A stretch of 64,000 nt of DNA, from assembly GCF_047675955.1 (NCBI RefSeq), contig NC_132904.1, positions 62,243,435-62,307,434 on the forward strand. The letters run 5' to 3'. Shown here one piece after another: positions 1 to 11,741 of the stretch (its first letter is position 1; each line of letters begins with the position of its first letter). A model generated the notes under the pieces. The model ran no database searches. It saw only the letters and a list, made by a program, of their open reading frames with translations, and was not told where the DNA came from. The translations under genes and the position numbers were made by a program. The stretch comes from Chlorocebus sabaeus. Taxonomy: Eukaryota; Chordata; Mammalia; Primates; Cercopithecidae.

Positions 1-72
1 GCAAAGGGATATTTGGAAGCCCATAGAGGGCTATGGTGAAAAAGGAAATATCTTCCGTTCAAAACTGGAAAG

Positions 73-244
73 AAGCTTTCTGAGAAACTGCTCTGTGTTC
101 AGTTAGTTCATCTCACAGAGTTACATTTTTCCCTTCAAGAAGCCTTTCGTTAAGGCTGTTCTTGTGGAACTGGCAAAGGGATATTTGGAAGCCCATAGAG
201 GGCTATGGTGAAAAAGGAAATATCTTCCGTTCAAAACTGGAAAG
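73..244 (+). repeat. Representative 172-bp HindIII monomer
   Basis: One complete unit, from HindIII site (73-78) to the base before the next (245-250); the following site at 417 is again 172 bp on. In this phase the order is: HindIII site, the TCTGAGAAACTGCTCTGTG block, a variable 7-base window (here about 101-107), the conserved CACAGAGTT core, the CTTTCG(C/T)TAAGG segment, the GGATATTTGG block, the pJ-alpha-like site and the ATATCTTCCGTTCAAAACTG block. HindIII is lost in a minority of monomers (for example GAAGATTT near 15057 and 19888, GCAGCTTT near 916, GAATCTTT near 12473). Because 172 is not a multiple of three, each unit shifts the reading frame by one, which explains the short stop-limited frames throughout. 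Confidence 0.95.
203..219 (-). promoter_or_regulatory. pJ-alpha (A-box) motif, representative copy
   Basis: The 17 bases CTATGGTGAAAAAGGAA are an exact reverse complement of the published pJ-alpha consensus TTCCTTTTYCACCRTAG. In human alpha-satellite this is the variable site that carries either the pJ-alpha motif (A-type monomer) or the CENP-B box (B-type monomer). The same sequence, or a variant one or two bases away, stands at this place in every monomer I read, so the whole array is A-type. Protein binding to it here is not shown by sequence. Confidence 0.7.
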
Positions 245-3200
245 AAGCTTTCTGAGAAACTGCTCTGTGTTCTGTTAGTTCATCTCACAGAGTTACATCT
301 TTCCCTTAAAGAAGCCTTTCGCCTCGGCTTTTCTTGTGGAATGGGCAAAGGGATATTTGGAACCCCATAGAGGGCTATGGTGAAAAAGGAAATATCTTCC
401 GTTCAAAACTGGAAAGAAGCTTTCTGAGAAACTGCACTGTGTTCAGTTAGTTCATCTCACAGAGTTACATCTTTCCCTTCAAGAAGCCGTTCGCTAAGGC
501 TGTTCTTGTGGAATTGGCAAAGGGATATTTGGAAGCCTGTAGAGGGCTATGGTGTAAAAGGAAATATCTTCCGTTCAAAACTGGAAAGAAGCTTTCTGAG
601 AAACTGCTCTGTGTTCTGTTAGTTCATCTCACAGAGTTACATCTTTTCCTTCAAGAAACCTTTCGCCACGGCTGTTCCAGTGGAATGGGCAAAGGGATAT
701 ATGGAAGCCCATAGAGGGCTATGGTGAAAAAGGAAATATCTTCCGTTCAAAACTGGAAAGAAGCTTTCTGAGAGACTGCTCTGTGTTCAGTTAGTTCATC
801 TCACAGAGTTACATCTTTCCCTTCAAGAAGCCTTTCGCTAAGGCTGTTCTTGTGGAACTGGCAAAGGGATATTTGGAAGCCCATAGAGGGCTATGGTGAA
901 AAAGGAAATATCTTCCGTTCAAAACTGGAAAGCAGCTTTCTGAGAAACTGCTCTGTGTTCTGTTAGTTCATCTCACAGAGTTACATCTTTCCCTTCAAGA
1001 AGCCTTTCGCCACGGCTGTTCTTGTGGAATGGGCAAAGGGATATTTGGAAGCCCATAGAGGGCTATGGTGAAAAAGGAAATATCTTCCGTTCAAAACTGG
1101 AAAGAAGCTTTCTGAGAAACTGCTCTGTGTTCAGTTAGTTCATCTCACAGAGTTACATCTTTCCCTTCAAGAAGCCTTTCGCTAAGGCTGTTCTTGTGGA
1201 ACTGGCAAAGGGATATTAGGAAGACCATAGAGGGCTAAGGTGAAAAAGGAAATATCTTCCGTTCAAAACTGGAAAGAAGCTTTCTGAGAAACTACTCGGT
1301 GTTCAGTTAGTTCATCTCACAGAGTTACATCTTTCCCTTCAAGAAGCCGTTCGCTAAGGCTGTTCTTGTGGAATTGGCAAAGGGATATTTGGAAGCCCAT
1401 AGAGGGCTATGGTGAAAAAGGAAATATCTTCCGTTCAAAACTGGAAAGAAGCTTTCTGAGAAACTGCTCTGTGTTCTGTCAGTTCATCTCACAGAGTTAC
1501 ATCTTTCCCTTCAAGAAGCCTTTCGCCAAGGCTGTTCTTGTGGAATGGGCAAAGGGATATTTGGAAGCCCATAGAGGGCTATGGTGAAAAAGGAAATATC
1601 TTCCGTTCAAAACTGGAAAGAAGCTTTCTGAGAGACTGCTCTGTGTTCAGTTAGTTCATCTCACAGAGTTACATCTTTCCCTTCAAGAAGCCTTTCGCTA
1701 AGGCTGTTCTTGTGGATCTGGCAAAGGGATATTTGGAATCCCATAGAGGGCTATGGTGAAAAAGGAAATATCTTCCGTTCAAAACTGGAAAGAAGCTTTC
1801 TGAGAAACTGCTCTGTGTTCAGTTAGTTCATCTCACAGAGTTACATCTTTCCCTTCGAGAAGCCTTTCGCTAAGGCTGTTCTTGTGGAACTGGCAAAGGG
1901 ATATTTGGAAGCCCATAGAGGGCTATGGTGAAAAAGGAAATATCTTCCGTTCAAAACTGGAAAGAAGCTTTCTGAGAAACTGCTCTGTGTTCTCTGAATT
2001 CATCTCACAGAGTTACATCTTTCCCTTCAAGAAGCCTTTCGCTAAGCTGTTCTTGTGGAATTGGCAAAGGGATATTTGGAAGCCCATAGAGGGCTATGGT
2101 GAAAAAGGAAATATCTTCCGTTCAAAACTGGGAAGAAGCTTTCTGAGAAACTGCTCTGTGTTTTCTGAATTCATCTCACAGAGTTACATCTTTCCCTTCA
2201 AGAAGCCTTCGCTAAGGCTATTCTTGTGGAATTGGCAAAGGGATATTTGGAAGCCCATAGAGGGCTATTGTGAAAAAGGAAATATCTTCCGTTCAAAACT
2301 GGAAAGAAGCTTTCTGAGAAACTGCTCTGTGTTCTGTTAATTCATCTCACAGAGTTACATCTTTCCGTTCAAGTAGCCTTTCGCTAAAGCTGTTTTTGTG
2401 TAACTGGCAAAGGGATATTTGGAGGCCCATAGAGGGCTATGGTGAAAAAGGAAATATCTTCCGTTCAAAACTGGAAAGAAGCTTTCTGAGAAACTGCTCT
2501 GTGTTCTGTTAGTTCATCTCACAGAGTTACATCTTTCCCTTCAAGAAGACTTTCGCCACGGCTGTTCTTGTGGAATTGGCAAAGGGATATTTGGAAGCCC
2601 ATAGAGGTCTATGGTGAAAATGGATATATCTTCCGTTCAAAACTGGAAAGAAGCTTTCTGAGAAACTGCTCTGTGTTCAGTTAGTTCATCTCACAGAGTT
2701 ACATCTTTCCCTTCAAGAAGCCGTTCGCTAAGGCTGTTCTTTTGGAATTTTCAAAGGGATATTTGGAAGCCCTTAGAGGGCTATGGTGTAAAAGGAAATA
2801 TCTTCCGTGCAAAACTGGAAAGAAGCTTTCTGAGAAACTGCTCTGTGTTCTGTTAGTTCATCTCACAGAGATACATCTTTCCCTTCAAGAAGCCTTTCGC
2901 CACGGCTGTTCTTTTGGAATGGGCAAAGGGATATTTGGAAGCCCATAGAGGGCTATGGTGAAAAAGGAAATATCTTCCGTTCAAAACTGGAACAAGCTTT
3001 CTGAGAAACTGCTCTGTGTTCAGTTAGTTCATCTCACAGAGTTACATCTTTCCCTTCAAGAAGCCTTTCGCTAAGGCTGTTCTTGTGGAACTGGCAAAGG
3101 GATATTTGGAAGCCTATAGAGGGCTATGGTGAAAAAGGAAATATCTTCCGTTCACAACTGGAAAGAAGCTTTCTGAGAAACTGCTCTGTGTTCTGTTAGT

Positions 3201-4124
3201 TCATCTCACAGAGTTACATCTTTCCCTTCAAGAAGCCTTTCGCCACGGCTGTTCTTGTGGAATGGGCAAAGGAATATTTGGAAGCCCATAGAGGGCTATG
3301 GTGAAAAAGGAAATATCTTCCGTTCAAAACTGGAAATAAGCTTTCTGAGAAACTGCTCTGTGTTCAGTTAGTTCATCTCATAGAGTTACATCTTTCCCTT
3401 CAAGAAGCCTTTCGCTAAGGCTGTTCTTGTGGAACTGGCAAAGGGATATTTGGAAGCCTATGGAGGGCTATGGTGAAAAAGCAAATATCTTCCGTTCAAA
3501 ACTGGAAAGAAGCTTTCGGAGAAACTGCTCTGTGTTCAGTTAGTTCATCTCACAGAGTTACATCTTTCCCTCAAGAAGCCTTTCGCTAAGGCTGTTCTTG
3601 TGGAATTCGCAAATGGATATTTGGAAGCCCATAGAGGGCTATGGTGAAAAAGGAAATATCTTGCGTTCAAAACTGGAAAGACACTTTCTGAGAAACTGCT
3701 CTGTGTTCTGTTAGTTCATCTCACAGAGTTACATCTTTCCCTTCAAGAAGCCTTTCGCCAAGGCTTATCTTGTGGAATGGGCAAAGGGATATTTGGAAGC
3801 CCATAGAGGGCTATGGTGAAATAGGAAATATCTTCCGTTCAAAACTGGAAAGAAGCTTTCTGAGAAACTGCTCTGTGTTCAGTTAGTTCATCTCACAGAG
3901 TAACATCTTTCACTTCAAGAAGCCTTTCGCTAAGGCTGTTCTTGTGGAACTGGCAAAGGGATATTTGGAAGCCCATAGAGGGCTATGGTGAAAAAGGAAA
4001 TATCTTCCGTTCAAAACTGGAAAGAAGCTTTGTGAGAAACTGCTCTGTGTTGTGTTAGTTCATCTCACAGAGTTATATCTTTCCCTTCAAGAAGCCTTTC
4101 GCTAAGGCTGTTCTTGTGGAATTG

Positions 4125-7100
4125 GCAAAGGGATATTTGGAAGCCCATAGAGGGCTATGGTGAAAAAGGAAATATCTTCCGTTCAAAACTGGAAAGAAGC
4201 TTTCTGAGAAACTGCTCTGTGTTCTCTGAATTCATCTCACAGAGTTACATCTTTCCCTTCAAGAAGCCTTTCGTTAAGGCTGTTCTTGTGGAACTGGCAA
4301 AGGGATATTTGGAAGCCCATAGAGGGCTATGGTGAAAAAGGAAATATCTTCCGTTCAAAACTGGAAAGAAGCTTTCTGAGAAACTGCTCTGTGTTCTGTT
4401 AGTTCATCTCACAGAGTTACATCTTTCCCTTAAAGAAGCCTTTCGCCTCGGCTTTTCTTGTGGAATGGGCAAAGGGATATTTGGAACCCCATAGAGGGCT
4501 ATGGTGAAAAAGGAAATATCTTCCGTTCAAAACTGGAAAGAAGCTTTCTGAGAAACTGCACTGTGTTCAGTTAGTTCATCTCACAGAGTTACATCTTTCC
4601 CTTCAAGAAGCCGTTCGCTAAGGCTGTTCTTGTGGAATTGGCAAAGGGATATTTGGAAGCCTGTAGAGGGCTATGGTGTAAAAGGAAATATCTTCCGTTC
4701 AAAACTGGAAAGAAGCTTTCTGAGAAACTGCTCTGTGTTCTGTTAGTTCATCTCACAGAGTTACATCTTTTCCTTCAAGAAACCTTTCGCCACGGCTGTT
4801 CCAGTGGAATGGGCAAAGGGATATATGGAAGCCCATAGAGGGCTATGGTGAAAAAGGAAATATCTTCCGTTCAAAACTGGAAAGAAGCTTTCTGAGAGAC
4901 TGCTCTGTGTTCAGTTAGTTCATCTCACAGAGTTACATCTTTCCCTTCAAGAAGCCTTTCGCTAAGGCTGTTCTTGTGGAACTGGCAAAGGGATATTTGG
5001 AAGCCCATAGAGGGCTATGGTGAAAAAGGAAATATCTTCCGTTCAAAACTGGAAAGCAGCTTTCTGAGAAACTGCTCTGTGTTCTGTTAGTTCATCTCAC
5101 AGAGTTACATCTTTCCCTTCAAGAAGCCTTTCGCAACGGCTGTTCTTGTGGAATGGGCAAAGGGATATTTGGAAGCCCATAGAGGGCTATGGTGAAAAAG
5201 GAAATATCTTCCGTTCAAAACTGGAAAGAAGCTTTCTGAGAAACTGCTCTGTGTTCAGTTAGTTCATCTCACAGAGTTACATCTTTCCCTTCAAGAAGCC
5301 TTTCGCTAAGGCTGTTCTTGTGGAACTGGCAAAGGGATATTAGGAAGACCATAGAGGGCTAAGGTGAAAAAGGAAATATCTTCCGTTCAAAACTGGAAAG
5401 AAGCTTTCTGAGAAACTACTCGGTGTTCAGTTAGTTCATCTCACAGAGTTACATCTTTCCCTTCAAGAAGCCGTTCGCTAAGGCTGTTCTTGTGGAATTG
5501 GCAAAGGGATATTTGGAAGCCCATAGAGGGCTATGGTGAAAAAGGAAATATCTTCCGTTCAAAACTGGAAAGAAGCTTTCTGAGAAACTGCTCTGTGTTC
5601 TGTCAGTTCATCTCACAGAGTTACATCTTTCCCTTCAAGAAGCCTTTCGCCAAGGCTGTTCTTGTGGAATGGGCAAAGGGATATTTGGAAGCCCATAGAG
5701 GGCTATGGTGAAAAAGGAAATATCTTCCGTTCAAAACTGGAAAGAAGCTTTCTGAGAGACTGCTCTGTGTTCAGTTAGTTCATCTCACAGAGTTACATCT
5801 TTCCCTTCAAGAAGCCTTTCGCTAAGGCTGTTCTTGTGGAACTGGCAAAGGGATATTTGGAAGCCCATAGAGGGCTATGGTGAAAAAGGAAATATCTTCC
5901 GTTCAAAACTGGAAAGAAGCTTTCTGAGAAACTGCTCTGTGTTCAGTTAGTTCATCTCACAGAGTTACATCTTTCCCTTCGAGAAGCCTTTCGCTAAGGC
6001 TGTTCTTGTGGAACTGGCAAAGGGATATTTGGAAGCCCATAGAGGGCTATGGTGAAAAAGGAAATATCTTCCGTTCAAAACTGGAAAGAAGCTTTCTGAG
6101 AAACTGCTCTGTGTTCTCTGAATTCATCTCACAGAGTTACATCTTTCCCTTCAAGAAGCCTTTCGCTAAGCTGTTCTTGTGGAATTGGCAAAGGGATATT
6201 TGGAAGCCCATAGAGGGCTATGGTGAAAAAGGAAATATCTTCCGTTCAAAACTGGGAAGAAGCTTTCTGAGAAACTGCTCTGTGTTTTCTGAATTCATCT
6301 CACAGAGTTACATCTTTCCCTTCAAGAAGCCTTCGCTAAGGCTATTCTTGTGGAATTGGCAAAGGGATATTTGGAAGCCCATAGAGGGCTATTGTGAAAA
6401 AGGAAATATCTTCCGTTCAAAACTGGAAAGAAGCTTTCTGAGAAACTGCTCTGTGTTCTGTTAATTCATCTCACAGAGTTACATCTTTCCGTTCAAGAAG
6501 CCTTTCGCTAAAGCTGTTTTTGTGTAACTGGCAAAGGGATATTTGGAGGCCCATAGAGGGCTATGGTGAAAAAGGAAATATCTTCCGTTCAAAACTGGAA
6601 AGAAGCTTTCTGAGAAACTGCTCTGTGTTCTGTTAGTTCATCTCACAGAGTTACATCTTTCCCTTCAAGAAGACTTTCGCCACGGCTGTTCTTGTGGAAT
6701 TGGCAAAGGGATATTTGGAAGCCCATAGAGGTCTATGGTGAAAATGGATATATCTTCCGTTCAAAACTGGAAAGAAGCTTTCTGAGAAACTGCTCTGTGT
6801 TCAGTTAGTTCATCTCACAGAGTTACATCTTTCCCTTCAAGAAGCCGTTCGCTAAGGCTGTTCTTTTGGAATTGGCAAAGGGATATTTGGAAGCCCTTAG
6901 AGGGCTATGGTGTAAAAGGAAATATCTTCCGTGCAAAACTGGAAAGAAGCTTTCTGAGAAACTGCTCTGTGTTCTGTTAGTTCATCTCACAGAGTTACAT
7001 CTTTCCCTTCAAGAAGCCTTTCGCCACGGCTGTTCTTTTGGAATGGGCAAAGGGATATTTGGAAGCCCATAGAGGGCTATGGTGAAAAAGGAAATATCTT

Positions 7101-8249
7101 CCGTTCAAAACTGGAAAGAAGCTTTCTGAGAAACTGCTCTGTGTTCAGTTAGTTCATCTCACAGAGTTACATCTTTCCCTTCAAGAAGCCTTTCGCTAAG
7201 GCTGTTCTTGTGGAACTGGCAAAGGGATATTTGGAAGCCTATAGAGGGCTATGGTGAAAAAGGAAATATCTTCCGTTCACAACTGGAAAGAAGCTTTCTG
7301 AGAAACTGCTCTGTGTTCTGTTAGTTCATCTCACAGAGTTACATCTTTCCCTTCAAGAAGCCTTTCGCCACGGCTGTTCTTGTGGAATGGGCAAAGGAAT
7401 ATTTGGAAGCCCATAGAGGGCTATGGTGAAAAAGGAAATATCTTCCGTTCAAAACTGGAAAGAAGCTTTCTGAGAAACTGCTCTGTGTTCAGTTAGTTCA
7501 TCTCATAGAGTTACATCTTTCCCTTCAAGAAGCCTTTCGCTAAGGCTGTTCTTGTGGAACTGGCAAAGGGATATTTGGAAGCCTATGGAGGGCTATGGTG
7601 AAAAAGCAAATATCTTCCGTTCAAAACTGGAAAGAAGCTTTCGGAGAAACTGCTCTGTGTTCAGTTAGTTCATCTCACAGAGTTACATCTTTCCCTCAAG
7701 AAGCCTTTCGCTAAGGCTGTTCTTGTGGAATTCGCAAATGGATATTTGGAAGCCCATAGAGGGCTATGGTGAAAAAGGAAATATCTTGCGTTCAAAACTG
7801 GAAAGACACTTTCTGAGAAACTGCTCTGTGTTCTGTTAGTTCATCTCACAGAGTTACATCTTTCCCTTCAAGAAGCCTTTCGCCAAGGCTTATCTTGTGG
7901 AATGGGCAAAGGGATATTTGGAAGCCCATAGAGGGCTATGGTGAAATAGGAAATATCTTCCGTTCAAAACTGGAAAGAAGCTTTCTGAGAAACTGCTCTG
8001 TGTTCAGTTAGTTCATCTCACAGAGTAACATCTTTCACTTCAAGAAGCCTTTCGCTAAGGCTGTTCTTGTGGAACTGGCAAAGGGATATTTGGAAGCCCA
8101 TAGAGGGCTATGGTGAAAAAGGAAATATCTTCCGTTCAAAACTGGAAAGAAGCTTTGTGAGAAACTGCTCTGTGTTGTGTTAGTTCATCTCACAGAGTTA
8201 TATCTTTCCCTTCAAGAAGCCTTTCGCTAAGGCTGTTCTTGTGGAATTG
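4125..8249. repeat. Higher-order repeat A, copy 2 (24 monomers)
   Basis: This is a second tandem copy of the unit at 1-4124, at an offset of 4,124 bp, becoming 4,125 after the one-base difference near 2991/7115. The full series of markers recurs in order, including the CTGTCAG monomer (about 5600), the two successive shortened monomers near 6168 and 6330, and TTTCGGAGAAAC (about 7640). Scattered single-base differences separate the copies: the 'GCCACGG' at about 1010 reads GCAACGG at about 5133, and the monomer near 100-108 reads CAGTTAG in copy 1 but CTCTGAA in copy 2. At about 8250 the register continues for two monomers and then skips forward. Confidence 0.9.
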
Positions 8250-8565
8250 GCAAAGGGATATTTGGAAGCCCATAGAGGGCTATGGTGAAAAAGGAAATAT
8301 CTTCCGTTCAAAACTGGAAAGAAGCTTTCTGAGAAACTGCTCTGTGTTCTCTGAATTCATCTCACAGAGTTACATCTTTCCCTTCAAGAAGCCTTTCGCT
8401 AAGGCTGTTCTTGTGGAATTGGCAAAGGGATATTTGGAAGCCCATAGAGGGCTATGGTGAAAAAGTAAATATCTTCCGTTCAAAACTGGAAAGAAGCTTT
8501 CTGAGAAACTGCTCTGTGTTCTCTGAATTCATCTCACAGAGTTACATCTTTCCTTCAAGAAGCCT
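8250..8565. repeat. Two-monomer bridge at a register jump
   Basis: Where copy 2 of unit A would be followed by eight monomers before its CTGTCAG marker, only two occur here. Both carry the CTCTGAATTC variant; the second is shortened by two single-base losses (CTTTCCTTCAAG and GCCTTCGC, about 8550-8565). The array then resumes in the A order at about 8566, aligned to 5475. Net loss is six monomers, as expected from an in-register unequal exchange. Confidence 0.75.
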
Positions 8566-10652
8566 TCGCTAAGGCTGTTCTTGTGGAATTGGCAAAGGGA
8601 TATTTGGAAGCCTCTAGAGGGCTATGGTGAAAAAGGAAATATCTTCCGTTCAAAACTGGAAAGAAGCTTTCTGAGAAACTGCTCTGTGTTCTGTCAGTTC
8701 ATCTCACAGAGTTACATCTTTCCCTTCAAGAAGCCTTTCGCCAAGGCTGTTCTTGTGGAATGGGCAAAGGGATATTTGGAAGCCCATAGAGGGCTATGGT
8801 GAAAAAGGAAATATCTTCCGTTCAAAACTGGAAAGAAGCTTTCTGAGAGACTGCTCTGTGTTCAGTTAGTTCATCTCCCAGAGTTACATCTTTCCCTTCA
8901 AGAAGCCTTTCGCTAAGGCTGTTCTTGTGGAACTGGCAAAGGGATATTTGGAAGCCCATAGAGGGCTATGGTGAAAAAGGAAATATCTTCCGTTCAAAAC
9001 TGGAAAGAAGCTTTCTGAGAAACTGCTCTGTGTTCAGTTAGTTGATCTCACAGAGTTACATCTTTCCCTTCGAGAAGCCTTTCGCTAAGGCTGTTCTTGT
9101 GGAACTGGCAAAGGGATATTTGGAAGCCCATAGAGGGCTATGGTGAAAAAGGAAATATCTTCCGTTCAAAACTGGAAAGAAGCTTTCTGAGAAACTGCTC
9201 TGTGTTCTCTGAATTCATCTCACAGAGTTACATCTTTCCCTTCAAGAAGCCTTTCGCTAAGGCTGTTCTTGTGGAATTGGCAAAGGGATATTTGGAAGCC
9301 CATAGAGGGCTATGGTGAAAATGGAAATATCTTCCGTTCAAAACTGGGAAGAAGCTTTCTGAGAAACTGCTCTGTGTTTTCTGAATTCATCTCACAGAGT
9401 TACATCTTTCCCTTCAAGAAGCCTTCGCTAAGGCTGTTCTTGTGGAATTGGCAAAGGGATATTTGGAAGCCCATAGAGGGCTATGGTGAAAAAGGAAATA
9501 TCTTCCGTTCAAAACTGGAAAGAAGGTTTCTGAGAAACTGCTCTGTGTTCTGTTAATTCATCTCACAGAGTTACATCTTTCCGTTCAAGAAGCCTTTCGC
9601 TAAAGCTGTTTTTGTGGAACTGGCAAAGGGATATTTGGAGGCGCATAGAGGGCTATGGTGAAAAAGGAAATATCTTCCGTTCAAAACTGGAAAGAAGCTT
9701 TCTGAGAAACTGCTCTGTGTTCTGTTAGTTCATCTCACAGAGTTACATCTTTCCCTTCAAGAAGACTTTCGCCAAGGCTGTTCTTGTGGAATTGGCAAAG
9801 GGATATTTGGAAGCCCATAGAGGTCTATGGTGAAAATGGATATATCTTCCGTTCAAAACTGGAAAGAAGCTTTCTGAGAAACTGCTCTGTGTTCAGTTAG
9901 TTCATCTCACAGAGTTACATCTTTCCCTTCAAGAAGCCGTTCGCTAAGGCTGTTCTTTTGGAATTGGCAAAGGGATATTTGGAAGCCCATAGAGGGCTAT
10001 GGTGTAAAAGGAAATATCTTCCGTGCAAAACTGGAAAGAAGCTTTCTGAGAAACTGCTCTGTGTTCTGTTAGTTCATCTCACAGAGTTACATCTTTCCCT
10101 TCAAGAAGCCTTTCGTCACGGCTGTTCTTTTGGAATGGGCAAAGGGATATTTGGAAGCCCATAGAGGGCTATGGTGAAAAAGGAAATATCTTCCGTTCAA
10201 AACTGGAAAGAAGCTTTCTGAGAAACTGCTCTGTGTTCAGTTAGTTCATCTCACAGAGTTACATCTTTCCCTTCAAGAAGCCTTTCGCTAAGGCTGTTCT
10301 TATGGAACTGGCAAAGGGATATTTGGAAGCCTATAGAGGGCTATGGTGAAAAAGGAAATATCTTCCGTTCAAAACTGGAAAGAAGCTTTCTGAGAAACTG
10401 CTCTGTGTTCTGTTAGTTCATCTCACAGAGTTACGTCTTTCCCTTCAAGAAGCCTTTCGCCACGGCTGTTCTGGCGGAATGGGCAAAAGGATATTTGGAA
10501 GCCCATAGAGGGCTAAGGTGAAAAAGGAAATATCTTCCGTTCAAAACTGGAAAGAAGCTTTCTGAGAAACTGCTCTGTGTTCAGTTAGTTCATCTCACAG
10601 AGTTACATCTTTCCCTTCAAGAAGCCTTTCGCTAAGGCTGTTCTTGTGGAAC
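8566..10652. repeat. Truncated third copy of repeat A (12 monomers)
   Basis: Aligns to 5475-7561 at an offset of 3,091-3,092 bp. Shared markers in order are CTGTCAG (about 8692), TTCGAGAAGCC (about 9069), the frame-keeping shortened monomer near 9420, CCGTTCAAG with GCTAAAGCTG (about 9580-9610), GAAAATGGATATATC (about 9830) and the GTGTAAAAG / CCGTGCAAAAC monomer (about 10000-10030). Private changes include CTTATGGAAC (about 10299) and GGCGGAATGG (about 10472). The copy ends abruptly at the rearranged monomer at 10641. Confidence 0.8.
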
Positions 10653-11741
10653 TGGCAAAGAACTGGCAGTTCTTGTGGAACTGGCATAGCCCATAGAGGG
10701 CTATGGTGAAAAAGGAAATATCTTCCGTTCAAAACTGGAAAGAAGCTTTCTGAGAAACTGCTCTGTGTTCTGTTAATTCATCTCCCAAAGTTACATCTTT
10801 CCGTTCAAGAAGCCTTTCGCTAAAGCTGTTCTTGTGGAACTGGCAAAGGGATATTTGGAGGCCCATAGTGGGCTATGGTGAAAGAGGAAATATCTTCCGT
10901 TCAAAACTGGAAAGAAGCTTTCTGAGAAACTGCTCTGTGTTCTGTTAGTTCATCTCACAGAGTTACATCTTTCCCTTCAAGAAGCCTTTCGCCACGGCTG
11001 TTCTTGTGGAATTGGCATAGGGATATTTGGAAGCCCATAGAGGGCTATGGTGAAAAAGGATATATCTTCCGTTCAAAACTGGAAAGAAGCTTTCTGAGAA
11101 ACTGCTCTGTGTTCAGTTAGTTTATCTCACAGAGTTACATCTTTCCCATCAAGAAGCCTTTTGCTAAGGCTGTTCTTGTGGAATTGGCAAAGGGATATTT
11201 GGAAGCCCCTAGAGGGCTATGGTGAAAAAGGAAATATCTTCCGTTCAAAACTGGAAAGAAGCTTTCTGAGAAACTTCTCTGTGTTCTGTTAGTTCATCTC
11301 ACAGAGTTACATCTTTCCCTTCAAGAAGCCTTTCGCCACGGCTGTTCTTGTGGAATTGGCAAAGGGATATTTGGAAACCCATAGAGGGCTATGGTGAAAA
11401 AGGAAATATCTTCCGTTCAAAACTGGAAAGAAGCTTTCTGAGAAACTGCTCTGTGTTCAGTTTGTTCATCTCACAAAGTTACATCTTTCCCTTCAAGAAG
11501 CCTTTCGCTAAGGCTGTTCTTGTGGGACTGGCAAAGGGATATTTGGAAGCCCATAGAGGGCTATGGTGAAAAAGGAAATATCTTCCGTTCAAAACTGGAA
11601 AGAAGCTTTCTGAGAAACTACTCTGTGTTCTCTGAATTCATCTCACAGAGTTACATCTTTCCCTTCAAGAAGCATTTCACTAAGGCTGTTCTTGTGGAAT
11701 TGGCAAAGGGATATTTGGAAGCCGATAGAGGGCTATGGTGA
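10541..11741. repeat. Partial B segment, first occurrence (about 7 monomers)
   Basis: Aligns to about 13479-14679 at an offset of 2,938 bp. The series is: rearranged monomer (10641), a CTGTTAATTC / CCGTTCAAG / GCTAAAGCTG monomer, a GGAGGCCCATAG monomer, a GGCATAGGGATAT monomer (about 11015), a CCCATCAAG / CTTTTGCTAAGG monomer (about 11145-11163), AAACTTCTCTG (about 11271), CAGTTTGTTC with CACAAAG (about 11458-11475), and the GTGGGACTGG monomer (about 11521) followed by AAACTACTC. The same series, extended further, occurs four more times. Confidence 0.8.
10641..10700 (+). repeat. Rearranged long monomer with palindromic junction, occurrence 1
   Basis: TTCTTGTGGAACTGGCA occurs twice (10641-10657 and 10670-10686), with AAGAACTGGCAG between them, and the usual GGATATTTGGAAG after the first copy is missing. 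The monomer is therefore 16 bp longer than normal. The joint contains the perfect odd palindrome GAACTGGCAGTTC (10660-10672). The array resumes in register at CCCATAGAG. Confidence 0.85.

Larger units (their letters stand above)
1..4124. repeat. Higher-order repeat A, copy 1 (24 monomers)
   Basis: Base 1 aligns with 4125 and the order of private variants recurs 4,124 bp later. Markers in both copies include the GTTAAGG variant (about 150 and 4274), GAACCCC (about 359), GGAAGCCTGTAGAGG with GTGTAAAAG (about 530-556), CCAGTGG (about 680), the ATTAGGAAGACC / CTAAGG monomer (about 1214-1240), the CTGTCAG monomer (about 1476), the one-base-deleted GCTAAGCTG monomer (about 2041), GAAAATGGATATATC (about 2616) and GCACGT-free CATAGAGTT (about 3380). 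The length is 24 x 172 minus a few one-base losses. Relative to copy 2 it carries one extra lost base in GGAACAAGCTT (about 2991). The 5' boundary is set by the window edge, so the phase is arbitrary. Confidence 0.9.

Noticed and set aside
508..714. Many 61-96-codon frames on the plus strand, throughout the window
   Set aside because: They translate the alpha-satellite monomer in its different frames, with stops at fixed monomer positions. There is no promoter, splice structure or codon bias, and variation follows DNA phase, not codon position.
1882..2340. Open reading frame of about 150 codons (again at 6006-6464)
   Set aside because: It arises because two successive monomers each lost one base (GCTAAGCTG and GCCTTCGC), making them 171 bp and keeping the frame across the 57-codon repeat. 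The start is not ATG, the peptide is just the repeat translated, and the same peptide fragments recur wherever the monomer does.
10660..10672. Palindrome GAACTGGCAGTTC as a transcription terminator or protein operator
   Set aside because: It is the by-product of a local rearrangement within a satellite monomer, with no gene nearby and no U-tract; a regulatory role has no support.
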